A stretch of 25,647 nt of DNA from DATFKA01 sp042095835 (GCA_042095835.1 JBELML010000091.1:1-25647), one strand, 5' to 3'; counted from the stretch's first letter, positions 16,732 to 24,510 are shown. Numbers and translations: made by a program. The notes: generated from the letters alone by a model not told the origin.

Positions 16732-17095
16732 TTTGGAGATGTGGTGACATGTGGTGACATGAAGATGTGGAGACAGGGGGGAGTGGGAGACCGGGAGACC
16801 TTTGGGACGTGGGGACCTTGAGACTGTGTGACTTTGGAACTTGGAGAGGGGGAGTTGTGGTGAGTGGGGGAGATTGAGAGCGGAGACAGAGGAGCGTGAC
16901 TTGGGGAAGGGGAGAGCGGAGACTTGATGAGCGGAGACGCGGAGAACGGGAGACCTGGAGACTATGTGACATGGAGATGTAGTGGTGTGTAGATGTGTGA
17001 AGGCATGGAGACTGGCAGACATAGAAGACGTGGTGACATGGAGACTGAGAGATTAGAGGATTGGGAGACCTGGTGATCTAGTGACGTGGAGATGT
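16732..17095 (+). repeat. G-rich, nearly C-less degenerate short-unit repeat
   Basis: For about 365 bp the plus strand consists of degenerate copies of GGAGAC, TGGTGACATG and GGAGATGTGG in varied order, with long stretches containing almost no C. No unit is exactly periodic, but 8-10-bp spacing between GAGAC cores is common. The minus strand reads as a Ser/Pro/Leu-rich low-complexity frame (SPRLR, SPPL, SPHL), which is a by-product of the CTCC-rich complement. It begins immediately after the TGA of the YrdC-like gene. No promoter, RNA or gene was recognised inside. Confidence 0.8.
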
Positions 17096-17098
17096 CTA

Positions 17099-17167
17099 CC
17101 TTCGCTCGAAGTTTTCTCTTCCGTCATGGCTTCAGCGTACGCGGGCAGCGTAGGAGCAAGGCGAAGG
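17099..17167. repeat. Inverted-repeat element next to the G-rich repeat
   Basis: CCTTCGC (17099-17105) and GCGAAGG (17161-17167) are perfect 7-bp inverted arms around a 55-bp GC-rich centre that includes the palindrome GCGTACGC (17135-17142) and the near-repeats CAGCGTA (17133-17139) and CAGCGTA (17147-17153). Base composition changes sharply at its left edge. It resembles a REP/MITE-like palindromic element, but no transposase, target duplication or second copy is visible in this window. Confidence 0.45.
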
Positions 17168-17269
17168 ACTCGCTAGATGAATAAGGATGTTTCAAAATGC
17201 AGGGGGGAATGTTCTGGGGTTGTGAGGGAAAGATATTTTTAGGTTATTTGCAGCCAGCACTTGTAAAGC

Positions 17270-17312
17270 ATTACAACATTGGAGTATTAAAAAATTACAA
17301 CATTAAAGAATT
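17270..17312 (+). repeat. Two-copy 24-bp tandem before the cupin gene
   Basis: ATTACAACATTGGAGTATT (17270-17288) recurs as ATTACAACATTAAAGAATT (17294-17312), 16 of 19 bases identical at a 24-bp period. Read in the cupin's frame it would give HYNIGVLK-NYNIKELD, which argues that this stretch is repeat-derived spacer and not a true N-terminus of the protein. Confidence 0.6.
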
Positions 17313-17349
17313 GGATACGAGAACTATTTTTCAAGAGTGGACAGAAGAA

Positions 17350-17805
17350 ATGAACCGCCAAGGGTTTAGCATCATCCAGCAAGATTTGAATCGTCCTTGG
17401 GGTGGTTTTTTTGTTATTGACGAAGCGCAAACCGAAAAATTCCTGGATACCTTTTTTCCGGATTTAGATAAAGTACAATTAATGGCGGGTGGGCGATTAA
17501 GTCCCAAAATCCTAATGGTAGCTCCTCATCAGCGACTATCCTGGCAGTATCATTTCCGGAGAGCGGAGCAGTGGCGGGTACTAGATGGACCAGTAGGAGT
17601 CGCCCAAAGTCCAACAGATGATCAACCCGAGCCGAATACTTTTCAAAACGGAGATTTAATTACGCTAGCAAAGGGTGAGCGCCATCGGCTAATAGGTTTA
17701 GCTGATTGGGGAATTGTCGCAGAGATTTGGCAGCATACCGACCCCGATCAACCCTCTGACGAATCAGATATTGTACGTCTACAAGATGATTTTAAGCGTA
17801 CTTGA
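17350..17805 (+). CDS. Phosphomannose-isomerase-like cupin (often annotated phosphoheptose isomerase)
   Basis: From ATG 17350 the protein is 151 residues long, one cupin barrel. Residues 12-25 (DLNRPWGGFFVIDE), 50-60 (LSPKILMVAPH), 64-76 (SWQYHFRRAEQWR, with His68 and Glu73), 110-114 (ERHRL, His112) and 119-130 (DWGIVAEIWQHT) correspond to the metal-binding cupin found in type II mannose-6-phosphate isomerase/GDP-mannose pyrophosphorylase C-termini. Single-domain relatives are common in Bacteroidota and are often labelled phosphoheptose isomerase; the true substrate is not established. The frame is open upstream to an ATG at 17197, but those extra 51 codons run through the 24-bp tandem and show no family similarity, so the shorter start is preferred. 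The stop lies 7 bp from the convergent sulfatase stop, with no terminator in between. Confidence 0.8.
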   Translation: MNRQGFSIIQQDLNRPWGGFFVIDEAQTEKFLDTFFPDLDKVQLMAGGRLSPKILMVAPHQRLSWQYHFRRAEQWRVLDGPVGVAQSPTDDQPEPNTFQNGDLITLAKGERHRLIGLADWGIVAEIWQHTDPDQPSDESDIVRLQDDFKRT

Positions 17806-17812
17806 TACCAGA

Positions 17813-19237
17813 CTATTCTAGCTCAATTTTAGCTTCCAAATTATCAGGAAGGGCATCTTCTGCGACTTCTTCTTCGTGCGCGGCAATAGCAGCTAATAAT
17901 TCGGCTACCTTTTCTGGGTATTGCTCGGCTAGGTCGTATTTCTCAGAGATATCTGTTTCGATGTGATAAAGTTCAGGTTTTTCTAAGGGAACTTGGTTCC
18001 AATAAAAAACAGGCGCTCTTTGGTGTACGTGCAATTTCCAAGGTCCAATTCTGATAGCATGCATCCTGGCCTGATTCCAATAGTAGAAGGTATCTCTTGG
18101 GCTGATTTGCGCTGGGTCTTTCAAGATAGGAGAAAGATCATAGCCATCCATTTTTCGATCCCTAGGTACTTCTGCACCGGTTAGTGCTGCAATCGTAGGT
18201 AGTAAATCCATGGTGGTACCTAGCTCATTGACCAAGCCTTGCTTTACAATTCCTGGGCCCCAGAAAATGGTAGGTACGCGTTGTCCACCTTCAAAGTTGG
18301 TGCCTTTGCCAGAGCGCAGTGGACCAGCTGATCCGCCATGAGTCTGAAAGACAAGCCAAGGACCATTATCTGAAGTAAAGACAACCAAGGTGTTATCTTC
18401 CAAGGCATTATCCTTTAGCGCTTGGATAATCTGACCTACACTCCAATCTATTTCTTGTATGACATCTCCATACAGCCCTTTTTTACTCTTGTTGAGAAAG
18501 GCTTCATCCGCAAATAAGGGAATATGCGGCTGATTATGGGCAAGGTATAAAAAGAAAGGTTCCTCTTTGTGCTGCTCAATATAGGCCACGGCCTTTTCGG
18601 TATACCGTTTGGTAATAGTCAGCTGCTCGGCAGGACGTTCTATCTCTGTAGTGTTTTCTATTAAAGGCACATTGAAATAGGCAGATTCAGCTAAGTAATC
18701 CGGGTCTTTAATGGCTTCGTCGTAGTACCTTGGCGAGCCTTGTACAAAGTCCATATCATTAGAGTAGGGAATACCATAATAGTAATCAAATCCTTGGGTG
18801 GTAGGGAGATGCTCCGGTAGATGCCCCAAATGCCATTTACCAACCATGCCGGTAGCATATCCGTTGGCTTTGAGCATCTCGGCGATAGTGATTTCTGATT
18901 GGGGCAAACCTCCTGCGGAATTTGGGAATAGCACCGCTCGACTAGCTGAAGTCATGCCACTTCTGATAGGATATCGGCCTGTCAGAAGTCCGGCTCTACT
19001 AGGTGTACAAACAGGATCAGCGACATAAAATTGAGTCCATTTTTGTCCTTCGCTAGCCATCTGATCAAGATGAGTGGTCTGGATGATTGGATTTCCAAAA
19101 CAACTCAAATCGCCATATCCCAGATCATCTGTGAACACAATAATGATATTCGGCGACGGATTTGTAGCTTGTTCTCCAGTCTCTGTACAAGCAACAGCTA
19201 GTAACATTAATATCGCGAGCATTCCAAATTTATGCAT
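17813..19237 (-). CDS. Formylglycine-dependent sulfatase, predicted lipoprotein
   Basis: This is a full-length 474-residue sulfatase. The N-terminus is a lipoprotein signal with lipobox LAVAC (Cys17). Metal-binding Asp37-Asp38 lie in FTDDLGYGDLSCFG, and the C-x-P-S-R signature with FGly precursor Cys77 is CTPSRAGLLTGR (77-88). GKWHLGH (133-139) and the later TSDNGPW complete the active site. The Cys-type motif implies activation by a formylglycine-generating enzyme or anSME encoded elsewhere. Its overall pattern resembles arylsulfatase A/N-acetylgalactosamine-6-sulfatase (SulfAtlas S1-type), acting on sulfated glycans in the periplasm or at the outer membrane; exact substrate unknown. It lies 76 bp downstream of the ThuA gene in the same direction and is probably cotranscribed. 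No SusC/SusD pair is present in the window. Confidence 0.92.
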   Translation of the reverse strand: MHKFGMLAILMLLAVACTETGEQATNPSPNIIIVFTDDLGYGDLSCFGNPIIQTTHLDQMASEGQKWTQFYVADPVCTPSRAGLLTGRYPIRSGMTSASRAVLFPNSAGGLPQSEITIAEMLKANGYATGMVGKWHLGHLPEHLPTTQGFDYYYGIPYSNDMDFVQGSPRYYDEAIKDPDYLAESAYFNVPLIENTTEIERPAEQLTITKRYTEKAVAYIEQHKEEPFFLYLAHNQPHIPLFADEAFLNKSKKGLYGDVIQEIDWSVGQIIQALKDNALEDNTLVVFTSDNGPWLVFQTHGGSAGPLRSGKGTNFEGGQRVPTIFWGPGIVKQGLVNELGTTMDLLPTIAALTGAEVPRDRKMDGYDLSPILKDPAQISPRDTFYYWNQARMHAIRIGPWKLHVHQRAPVFYWNQVPLEKPELYHIETDISEKYDLAEQYPEKVAELLAAIAAHEEEVAEDALPDNLEAKIELE

Positions 19238-19313
19238 TAGGTTATGTTTTGATTTGAATAATAGATTTATATCCTTCTCTCCTGACTATCCAGGACCACT
19301 CAAAGTCAATGAT

Positions 19314-20384
19314 TTATTTCTCCCAAGCCCTAGCACTCACTGCATCTGGTCCAGGAAAATCTGTTGGTACCGGCTGGGTCACTTTTCCAGTAGCTACCCA
19401 TTCGGCACCTCTTTGGAAGGTGGTGATAAAACCGACACATTCCATAGAGTAATCCATATGCCCCATGACGGTATGGAAAACACGCCCTTCGCCGTAGTTG
19501 GTGGTCATTAGTAGAGGCTCATGTCGACCGGTACCCGTGACCTTCTCGTTCCAAGGGGGAGCGTTGCCTTCTACATCAGAGTAGGCAGTGGCTAATACGG
19601 TCATGTTTTTTGCAGGACCTCTCAGGCGGTCATACAGCTCATCTTTCGTATGCATCCATTTCTCGGGAAGGCCTTCCATGATCGGATGCTCTGGTGCGCG
19701 AGTAGTCAGCTGAAACTCAAATTGAGGCCCGTGCGAACCACAATCGCCCTCTGATTTATCATAGTGTAACTCATCTGCCTCATCATAGTAGACATAGGGC
19801 CCACTTTCGGTATTTCGGCCTCCCCAGCCACCAAGCCCAATCATTTCATTATAAGCGGGCCAGTCACCCCAGGAGTTATTAGCGGCGTGTACTATGATTA
19901 ATCCACCACCTTCAGCCATATAGGTCTCCAGATTAGATTTGACGATATCTTGCCAAGTAGAAGCTTTCCAACCTAGGTTTGAAATGACCACATCATAATT
20001 GGAAAAAGCAGGGTTAAAGTAGGGATCAGGTTGGGGTTCTTCCACTACTTGAGTAGCCTTGGGTTTGTCTAATGGGTACATTTGTAAAAGCTCCGTAATG
20101 TCTTCTAGTCCAATACTTTCATCAAAATGTGGCCCCTGCCAGGTATATCCAGTGCGGGCAATATCGACCTCAAATAATCCGGTTTGTTCCAGGTAGTCCT
20201 TCATCATCATCGTCGTTTTGGGCCATACACCATGATTATTTTCGCCATCGATGATGAGTGCTTTCATGATGGTTTTTTCTTTGGTGGTACTGGCCTCAGC
20301 TTGATCATCTGTAGGCATTTTGGATGAATCGGCGCATTGAAGGCAAAGTATAGCTACAAAACATAGCAATAGCATATTTCTCAT
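19314..20384 (-). CDS. ThuA-domain protein, exported
   Basis: A 356-residue protein with an N-terminal hydrophobic signal ending LCLQC; Cys17 could be lipidated but Gln at -1 is atypical, so lipoprotein status is uncertain. The mature part from about residue 40 (MKALIIDGENNHGVWPKTT) is a ThuA-like, class-I-glutamine-amidotransferase-like fold. Typical segments are YDVVISNLGW, GGGLIIVHAANNSWGDWPAY, APEHPIMEGLP, HTKDELYDRL, EPLLMTTNYGEGRVFHTVMGH and the final FITTFQRGAEWVATGKVTQPVP. ThuA was named from trehalose utilisation in Sinorhizobium; most Bacteroidota members sit in glycan or sugar-oxidation loci and lack a defined reaction. Here it precedes a sulfatase on the same strand, which suggests a joint role in degrading a sulfated or modified sugar. 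Confidence 0.9.
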   Translation of the reverse strand: MRNMLLLCFVAILCLQCADSSKMPTDDQAEASTTKEKTIMKALIIDGENNHGVWPKTTMMMKDYLEQTGLFEVDIARTGYTWQGPHFDESIGLEDITELLQMYPLDKPKATQVVEEPQPDPYFNPAFSNYDVVISNLGWKASTWQDIVKSNLETYMAEGGGLIIVHAANNSWGDWPAYNEMIGLGGWGGRNTESGPYVYYDEADELHYDKSEGDCGSHGPQFEFQLTTRAPEHPIMEGLPEKWMHTKDELYDRLRGPAKNMTVLATAYSDVEGNAPPWNEKVTGTGRHEPLLMTTNYGEGRVFHTVMGHMDYSMECVGFITTFQRGAEWVATGKVTQPVPTDFPGPDAVSARAWEK

Positions 20385-20523
20385 TCCAGAAGGTATTGTT
20401 TGGAAGTAATTTAAAAACTTTTGCAGGTTTTATGGCTATCGCGCCCAATGAAATTTGGATTTTGTTGCTTGCCTTGATTATTTCACTATCGCCGTTACTA
20501 TAGAAATGGTCAAGAAGCGTGGA

Positions 20524-21294
20524 TTAAATTTTACGAGCAAAAACGTACATAGATACGTACTTGCGTAAAACTTTAGCTTCAAATTGGTCAATCAAATCGG
20601 CGATTTCTTGGAAGAAGGCGCTGCGTTGTGGCTCCGCCAAAGTCATGTGCCCTGAGAAGGTAGAAAGCAACCCCAGATATTCCTCTTTATTATACCATTT
20701 TTCCCAAGGGAAAAAGGCCGTTATAGGGTCGGTCCAATTCTCGCTGGCCTGTAAATGAGTTTCAGCAATTTTGTAGCTTTCAGGTGATGAGATATTTGAT
20801 CTTGGCCGAAAATATCGATCATAAATTAGGCCGCTGGCTTTCCAGAATTCCGTATCCTGAGACCTATCCAGATGCCAAAGGAGTCCAAGGCTACCAGCTG
20901 GTTTAAGGAATTGATGAATTTTCTTTAACGTTTTTTCTGTATCAAACCAATGGAAGGCTTGTGCACAAACAGTCAAGTCAAAGGAATGCAGACTCGACCA
21001 CTCATTAAAATCGGCTATTTGGATGGTTGCCTGTGGATAATTTTTAGTTTTTGCTTGAGCAATGAGCGCCAAATTTTCTCCCTTTTCTACCGCTAGGACC
21101 TGGAGCCCTCTTTCTAAAAGGTCGATGGTAAGTTGTCCCGTTCCACAACCAATTTCCAATACAGTACTTCCTGGTTTTAGGCTACAATTGGAGAATAATT
21201 GATCTAGCAATTGGCTAGGGTAGGAGGGACGGTATCGATCATAAGCCAAGGCTTGATCATCGAATACTTTAGTGAGTGCAGTTTGATCAGGCAT
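20524..21294 (-). CDS. Class I SAM-dependent methyltransferase
   Basis: The 256-residue protein starts with an FDDQALAYDRYRPSYP segment (11-26), typical of methyltransferases of the UbiE/Methyltransf_11/25 type. Motif I is VLEIGCGTGQ (45-54), the acidic residue ending strand 2 is in VLAVEKGENL (66-75), and ADFNEW (94-99) with FDLTVCAQAFHWF (105-117) make motifs II-III. The C-terminal half carries no family-specific mark I recognise, so the methyl acceptor is unknown. The gene begins inside the last codons of the upstream kinase-like gene (8-bp overlap, 21287-21294), so the two are translationally coupled and probably act on related substrates. It is cytoplasmic, with no signal peptide. Confidence 0.88.
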   Translation of the reverse strand: MPDQTALTKVFDDQALAYDRYRPSYPSQLLDQLFSNCSLKPGSTVLEIGCGTGQLTIDLLERGLQVLAVEKGENLALIAQAKTKNYPQATIQIADFNEWSSLHSFDLTVCAQAFHWFDTEKTLKKIHQFLKPAGSLGLLWHLDRSQDTEFWKASGLIYDRYFRPRSNISSPESYKIAETHLQASENWTDPITAFFPWEKWYNKEEYLGLLSTFSGHMTLAEPQRSAFFQEIADLIDQFEAKVLRKYVSMYVFARKI

Positions 21295-22204
21295 GCCAGG
21301 AAGGAATGATTTGTTGAAAATCTTGGTACCAGACCAGGATCTCCTCGGTTTGTCGAATGATGGTTTTTACATCTTTTTCAGAATAATCCATTGCCCAGGG
21401 TAATGCCCCAATTTGATTAACTGCAATAAATAGTGCCATCCAATGAAAGAATGTTTCGGGAATAGAGAAATCGAAATAGGCTTCGATTTGCCCTTTGGCT
21501 AAAAGAGGACTGGCCTGAGCGGTCCAATTGATTCGATTAAATTCTGCCCAAGGGTCGGCGTATTCCAGGCGATTGAAATCTATAATAGCTATGTCTTCTG
21601 CTGGTGTGATCAGCATATTGCCGATGTGATAGTCTCCATGCAAGAAGCATTGTTTTTGCGCTGCAAGCAGGTGCCTAGTTTGCTGTATAAAATCGATGAG
21701 GGCTTCCCCTTTATCATACTTTAAATGACATTTAGCATAAGCATCTAGTTTCCGATCTATTTTAGCTTGATAATAGGCTACCCAATCTACTAGATGTTGC
21801 TCCTCAACTGGGGCCGCATGAATGTGTTTCAGTAGCCGACCTGCTTGGAGGCCTAAATGATAGCACTGTTCAGGGGTAAAAGAAGCGATCTTGTCTAAGG
21901 CTGGTACACCGGCTATCCAGCTGAAGAGACGATAGGTGCCTTGGTTTTTATTACAATAGCCTTCTTTTATTAATTGGGGAAAATGCGACGATAGCTTCGG
22001 TAAATTTTGAAAGGAGTGGTACAAATGACGTTCCTCTAAAAGATCTTTTTGATCAGAAATGCGAAGTAGAAATTGGCTTCCCGATTGATCTTGGATATAA
22101 TATTTCAGATCATGTGACCATCCTGCCTCGATTTTTTCTATAAGCTCCCAATCTTGAGCACCTGGAATATCTTGGAAAGGTCTATTTTTGAGCTGCTGAG
22201 ACAT
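21287..22204 (-). CDS. Aminoglycoside phosphotransferase (APH)-fold kinase
   Basis: A 305-residue member of the APH/choline-kinase-like fold. The catalytic loop is HGDYHIGN (189-196) with catalytic Asp191 and metal-binding Asn196, followed by IAIIDFNRLEYADPWAEFNR (205-224) holding the second metal ligand Asp209. The N-lobe has IEAGWSHDLKYYIQ (25-38) as nucleotide-binding loop and FLLRIS (45-50) as the strand with a basic ATP-contacting residue. Members phosphorylate aminoglycosides, homoserine, sugars or small amines; the acceptor cannot be read here, so an antibiotic-resistance role is not supported. It is first of a two-gene unit with the SAM methyltransferase. Together they suggest two-step modification of one small molecule, which is inference. 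Confidence 0.85.
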   Translation of the reverse strand: MSQQLKNRPFQDIPGAQDWELIEKIEAGWSHDLKYYIQDQSGSQFLLRISDQKDLLEERHLYHSFQNLPKLSSHFPQLIKEGYCNKNQGTYRLFSWIAGVPALDKIASFTPEQCYHLGLQAGRLLKHIHAAPVEEQHLVDWVAYYQAKIDRKLDAYAKCHLKYDKGEALIDFIQQTRHLLAAQKQCFLHGDYHIGNMLITPAEDIAIIDFNRLEYADPWAEFNRINWTAQASPLLAKGQIEAYFDFSIPETFFHWMALFIAVNQIGALPWAMDYSEKDVKTIIRQTEEILVWYQDFQQIIPSWHA

Positions 22205-22327
22205 GGAGCTGGTATTTCTTCCAAAACACTTTAGTACTAGTGAAAAGTTCCGGATTTTTATGAAGGTTCCTATTCAAATGCTGGGTTTTCTTCGATGAAT
22301 CGCTGTCATCAGCCGAATCAACAAGCA

Positions 22328-22335
22328 TACATTTG
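22328..22335 (+). promoter_or_regulatory. Possible -7 box (TACATTTG) for the M28 peptidase gene
   Basis: TACATTTG fits the Bacteroidota TAnnTTTG box and would give a leader of about 95 nt before the ATG at 22436, but no TTG stands at the expected distance upstream. In the predicted leader ATCCGC (22393-22398) pairs with GCGGAT (22412-22417) to form a small stem 18 nt before the start codon. Confidence 0.3.
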
Positions 22336-22435
22336 GCGGAACAATCTAGAACTAATAGCTTTACAGTAGAAATTTGCTCTAATTATTAACCTATCCGCCA
22401 AGGCTTGACAAGCGGATTTATTCATTTCAAATACA

Positions 22436-23941
22436 ATGCAAAAAATAATAACACTTCTAATTGGGTTTAGCCTGGTAGCTGGTTCGCTTCAGTTACAAGC
22501 GCAAGCTACTACACCAGAGGATATGATTACAGCCAGCGAGATCAAGGCAGATCTCTACTTTCTGGCTTCTGACCACCTCAAGGGGCGTCGCACTGGTTCG
22601 GAAGGTAATAACATTGCGGCTCAATTTATTGCTACCCAAATCGAGGCGGCAGGATTTAAACCGGTACCAGGGCATGATTCTTATTTTCAGAAAATTAATT
22701 TTCAAGCGGTTACGCCTCCAAGCATGGGCGAACTTAGTATGAATGGGAATACCTACAAACAAAAAGAGAACCTACTGATGATGACTGGCCAGGGAGGTCA
22801 GGTAGATAAAGCTGAGGCCATTTTTGCCGGACATGGTTTAGCAGCAGACTACGAAGGGCTAGATGTAGAAGGCAAGGTTGTTTTTGTGATTGGCGGTGAT
22901 CCAGAAGAAGAAGGTAATCAAGCTACTTTTGCAGCCATGCCTATCAAACGCGCTTTGGCAGAAAAAAATGGCGCAGTTGGCCTGATCGAAATTTATAATC
23001 TTTCTTTTCCTTGGAATTTCTTCCTGCGTTATTTTGGTCGCGAACGTGTGGGCATCGGTAGCGATGATCCTAATGGGAATAATATCCCCTACGGTTGGAT
23101 TCAAGCTTCTAACGAAGTAGATGATCTCAAGAAAATCCAAGACGGAGAGAAGGTGAAAGTCAGTCTAAAAGCAACAGCAGGTAGTGTTAAAGATATGGGC
23201 TCCCAAAATGTAGTGGGTGTACTGGAAGGTACGGATCCCACACTGAAAAACGAATATGTGTTGATGTCGGCTCACTATGACCACGTTGGTATAGGTAAGC
23301 AGGGTGGAGGAGCATTCACGGAGCAAGATTCGATCTTTAATGGTGCGCGAGATAATGGTATCGGTACGGTGACTTTGATTGCAACGGCGCGAGCTTTGGC
23401 TAAGAATCCTCCAAAACGATCTGTTATTTTCTTTGCATGTACAGCTGAGGAAATTGGCCTCTTAGGGAGTAAATATTATGCAGATAATCCGATGATTCCA
23501 CTAGAGCAGACTATTTTTGATTTGAATATTGATGGTGCAGGATATAATGATAAATCATTGGTGACGGTATTTGGTTATGACCGTACTGGAGTAGATCAAT
23601 TGGCTAATGCTGCTGCCGAGCAATATGGCCTCAAGGTATTGGCTGACCCAGCTCCTGAGCAAAACCTTTTTGATCGTTCTGATAATGTATCCTTTGCGGC
23701 AAAAGGCGTACCTGCAATGACCTTCAGCATGGGTTTTACCACTTTCGACGAAGAAATACGCAAGTATTATCATCAGGTGACCGATAATCCGGACTCTGTA
23801 GACTATGAATACTGTGAGCAGTATGCCAGAGCTTTTGCTACTTTAGCTAGGAAAATCGCCAATATGGAAGGCAAGCCCACTTGGATTGCAGGTGATAAAT
23901 ACGAGGAAGCGGGAAAGGCTTTGTATGGAGAAAAGAAATAG
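22436..23941 (+). CDS. Secreted M28 family zinc aminopeptidase with PA domain
   Basis: This 501-residue protein has a signal peptide (about 1-23, ending LQAQA), then a conserved lead-in (LYFLASDHLKGRRTGSEGN, 40-58). A protease-associated (PA) insert spans about 115-225 (AEAIFAGHGLAADYEGLDVEGKVVFVIGG region). The M28 catalytic core follows: SAHYDHVG (278-285, zinc ligand His280 and catalytic Asp282), GARDNGIG (303-310, bridging Asp306), TAEEIG (336-341, catalytic Glu338 and zinc ligand Glu339), NIDGAG (364-369, Asp366) and YYHQVTD (444-450, His446). All five zinc ligands are present, so it should be active, trimming N-terminal residues from peptides in the periplasm or outside. No T9SS tail is present. 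It is monocistronic, divergent from the APH-like gene, and followed 20 bp on by a strong hairpin. Confidence 0.93.
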   Translation: MQKIITLLIGFSLVAGSLQLQAQATTPEDMITASEIKADLYFLASDHLKGRRTGSEGNNIAAQFIATQIEAAGFKPVPGHDSYFQKINFQAVTPPSMGELSMNGNTYKQKENLLMMTGQGGQVDKAEAIFAGHGLAADYEGLDVEGKVVFVIGGDPEEEGNQATFAAMPIKRALAEKNGAVGLIEIYNLSFPWNFFLRYFGRERVGIGSDDPNGNNIPYGWIQASNEVDDLKKIQDGEKVKVSLKATAGSVKDMGSQNVVGVLEGTDPTLKNEYVLMSAHYDHVGIGKQGGGAFTEQDSIFNGARDNGIGTVTLIATARALAKNPPKRSVIFFACTAEEIGLLGSKYYADNPMIPLEQTIFDLNIDGAGYNDKSLVTVFGYDRTGVDQLANAAAEQYGLKVLADPAPEQNLFDRSDNVSFAAKGVPAMTFSMGFTTFDEEIRKYYHQVTDNPDSVDYEYCEQYARAFATLARKIANMEGKPTWIAGDKYEEAGKALYGEKK

Positions 23942-23961
23942 GAAAGTATGTATAAGAATGG

Positions 23962-23998
23962 AGAAAGGTTTGGTGGGATTAGCCCACCAAACCTTTCT
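23962..23998. terminator. Hairpin between the M28 gene and the basic coiled-coil gene
   Basis: A perfect 16-bp inverted repeat, AGAAAGGTTTGGTGGG (23962-23977) with CCCACCAAACCTTTCT (23983-23998) and loop ATTAG, lies between convergent genes, 20 bp after the M28 stop. T-rich ends on both strands make it a likely bidirectional terminator. Confidence 0.75.
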
Positions 23999-24054
23999 AT
24001 TACCACATGTCAGTTCTTAAATGCCAGCTGGTATTTTTGCCCGTGATTATTCGC

Positions 24055-24498
24055 TTATTGCTTTTTCGTTGGGGCGGTCTTCTTAAGTTTACTACGTTGC
24101 TCGCGATCTAAAATGGATACTCTTCTTTCAGCGTGTTTCGCTTTAGCTTCGTCGCGTTTGATTTTATCAGCTTTGATTTCTTGCTGTTTATTTTTCATCG
24201 CTAATTTTCTTTGTTGAGCTTCTTTTTTGCGTAGCGCAGTTCTTTGCTCTTCTGACATTGCGCGGCGTTTAGCCTTCATGGCCTCACTAGCTTGCTCATG
24301 CTTTACTTTTTCTTTAGCACGTTGCTTTTTTTGCAAGGCAATAGCGGTATTTCGCTCACTGATTTTTGTTTGTTGATTCTTTGCTCTTTGCTCGATACTC
24401 TTTTTCTGTAATTTTAAATCTTGAGGATTGACTTGGGATTGAGCTTGTAATCCTACGGCCACTATTGAAAAGATGAATAAGAAAATATATTTCTTCAT
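24055..24498 (-). CDS. Small secreted, very basic coiled-coil protein of unknown function
   Basis: A 147-residue protein with a clear signal peptide (MKKYIFLFIFSIVAVGLQAQ), followed by about 125 residues dominated by Lys, Arg, Gln, Ala and Glu with no predicted strand or hydrophobic core. A continuous helix is likely (for example residues 30-135, with repeating KK/KR-E patterns), ending KLKKTAPTKKQ. The motif AMSEEQRTALRKKEAQQRK loosely recalls periplasmic Spy/CpxP-like or DUF4890 helical proteins, but the match is not good enough to name it. Strong net positive charge suggests binding to nucleic acid, lipopolysaccharide or other polyanions outside the cytoplasm; this is inference. It is transcribed in the same direction as, and 61 bp downstream of, the IPTL-like repeat gene. 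Confidence 0.75.
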   Translation of the reverse strand: MKKYIFLFIFSIVAVGLQAQSQVNPQDLKLQKKSIEQRAKNQQTKISERNTAIALQKKQRAKEKVKHEQASEAMKAKRRAMSEEQRTALRKKEAQQRKLAMKNKQQEIKADKIKRDEAKAKHAERRVSILDREQRSKLKKTAPTKKQ

Positions 24499-24510
24499 GA
24501 TGTTTATTGT

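Noticed and set aside
16693..17022. Ser/Pro-rich minus-strand frame across the G-rich repeat
   Set aside because: It is the complement of a CTCC-rich simple repeat; other frames there are open and equally Ser/Pro-rich, and it overlaps the end of the YrdC-like gene.
16732..17095. CRISPR array
   Set aside because: The units are short, degenerate and irregularly spaced, with no constant direct repeat, no unique spacers and no cas gene.
21287..22204. Aminoglycoside resistance gene
   Set aside because: Only the general APH fold motifs are seen; nothing points to an aminoglycoside as the substrate, and the context is not a resistance element.
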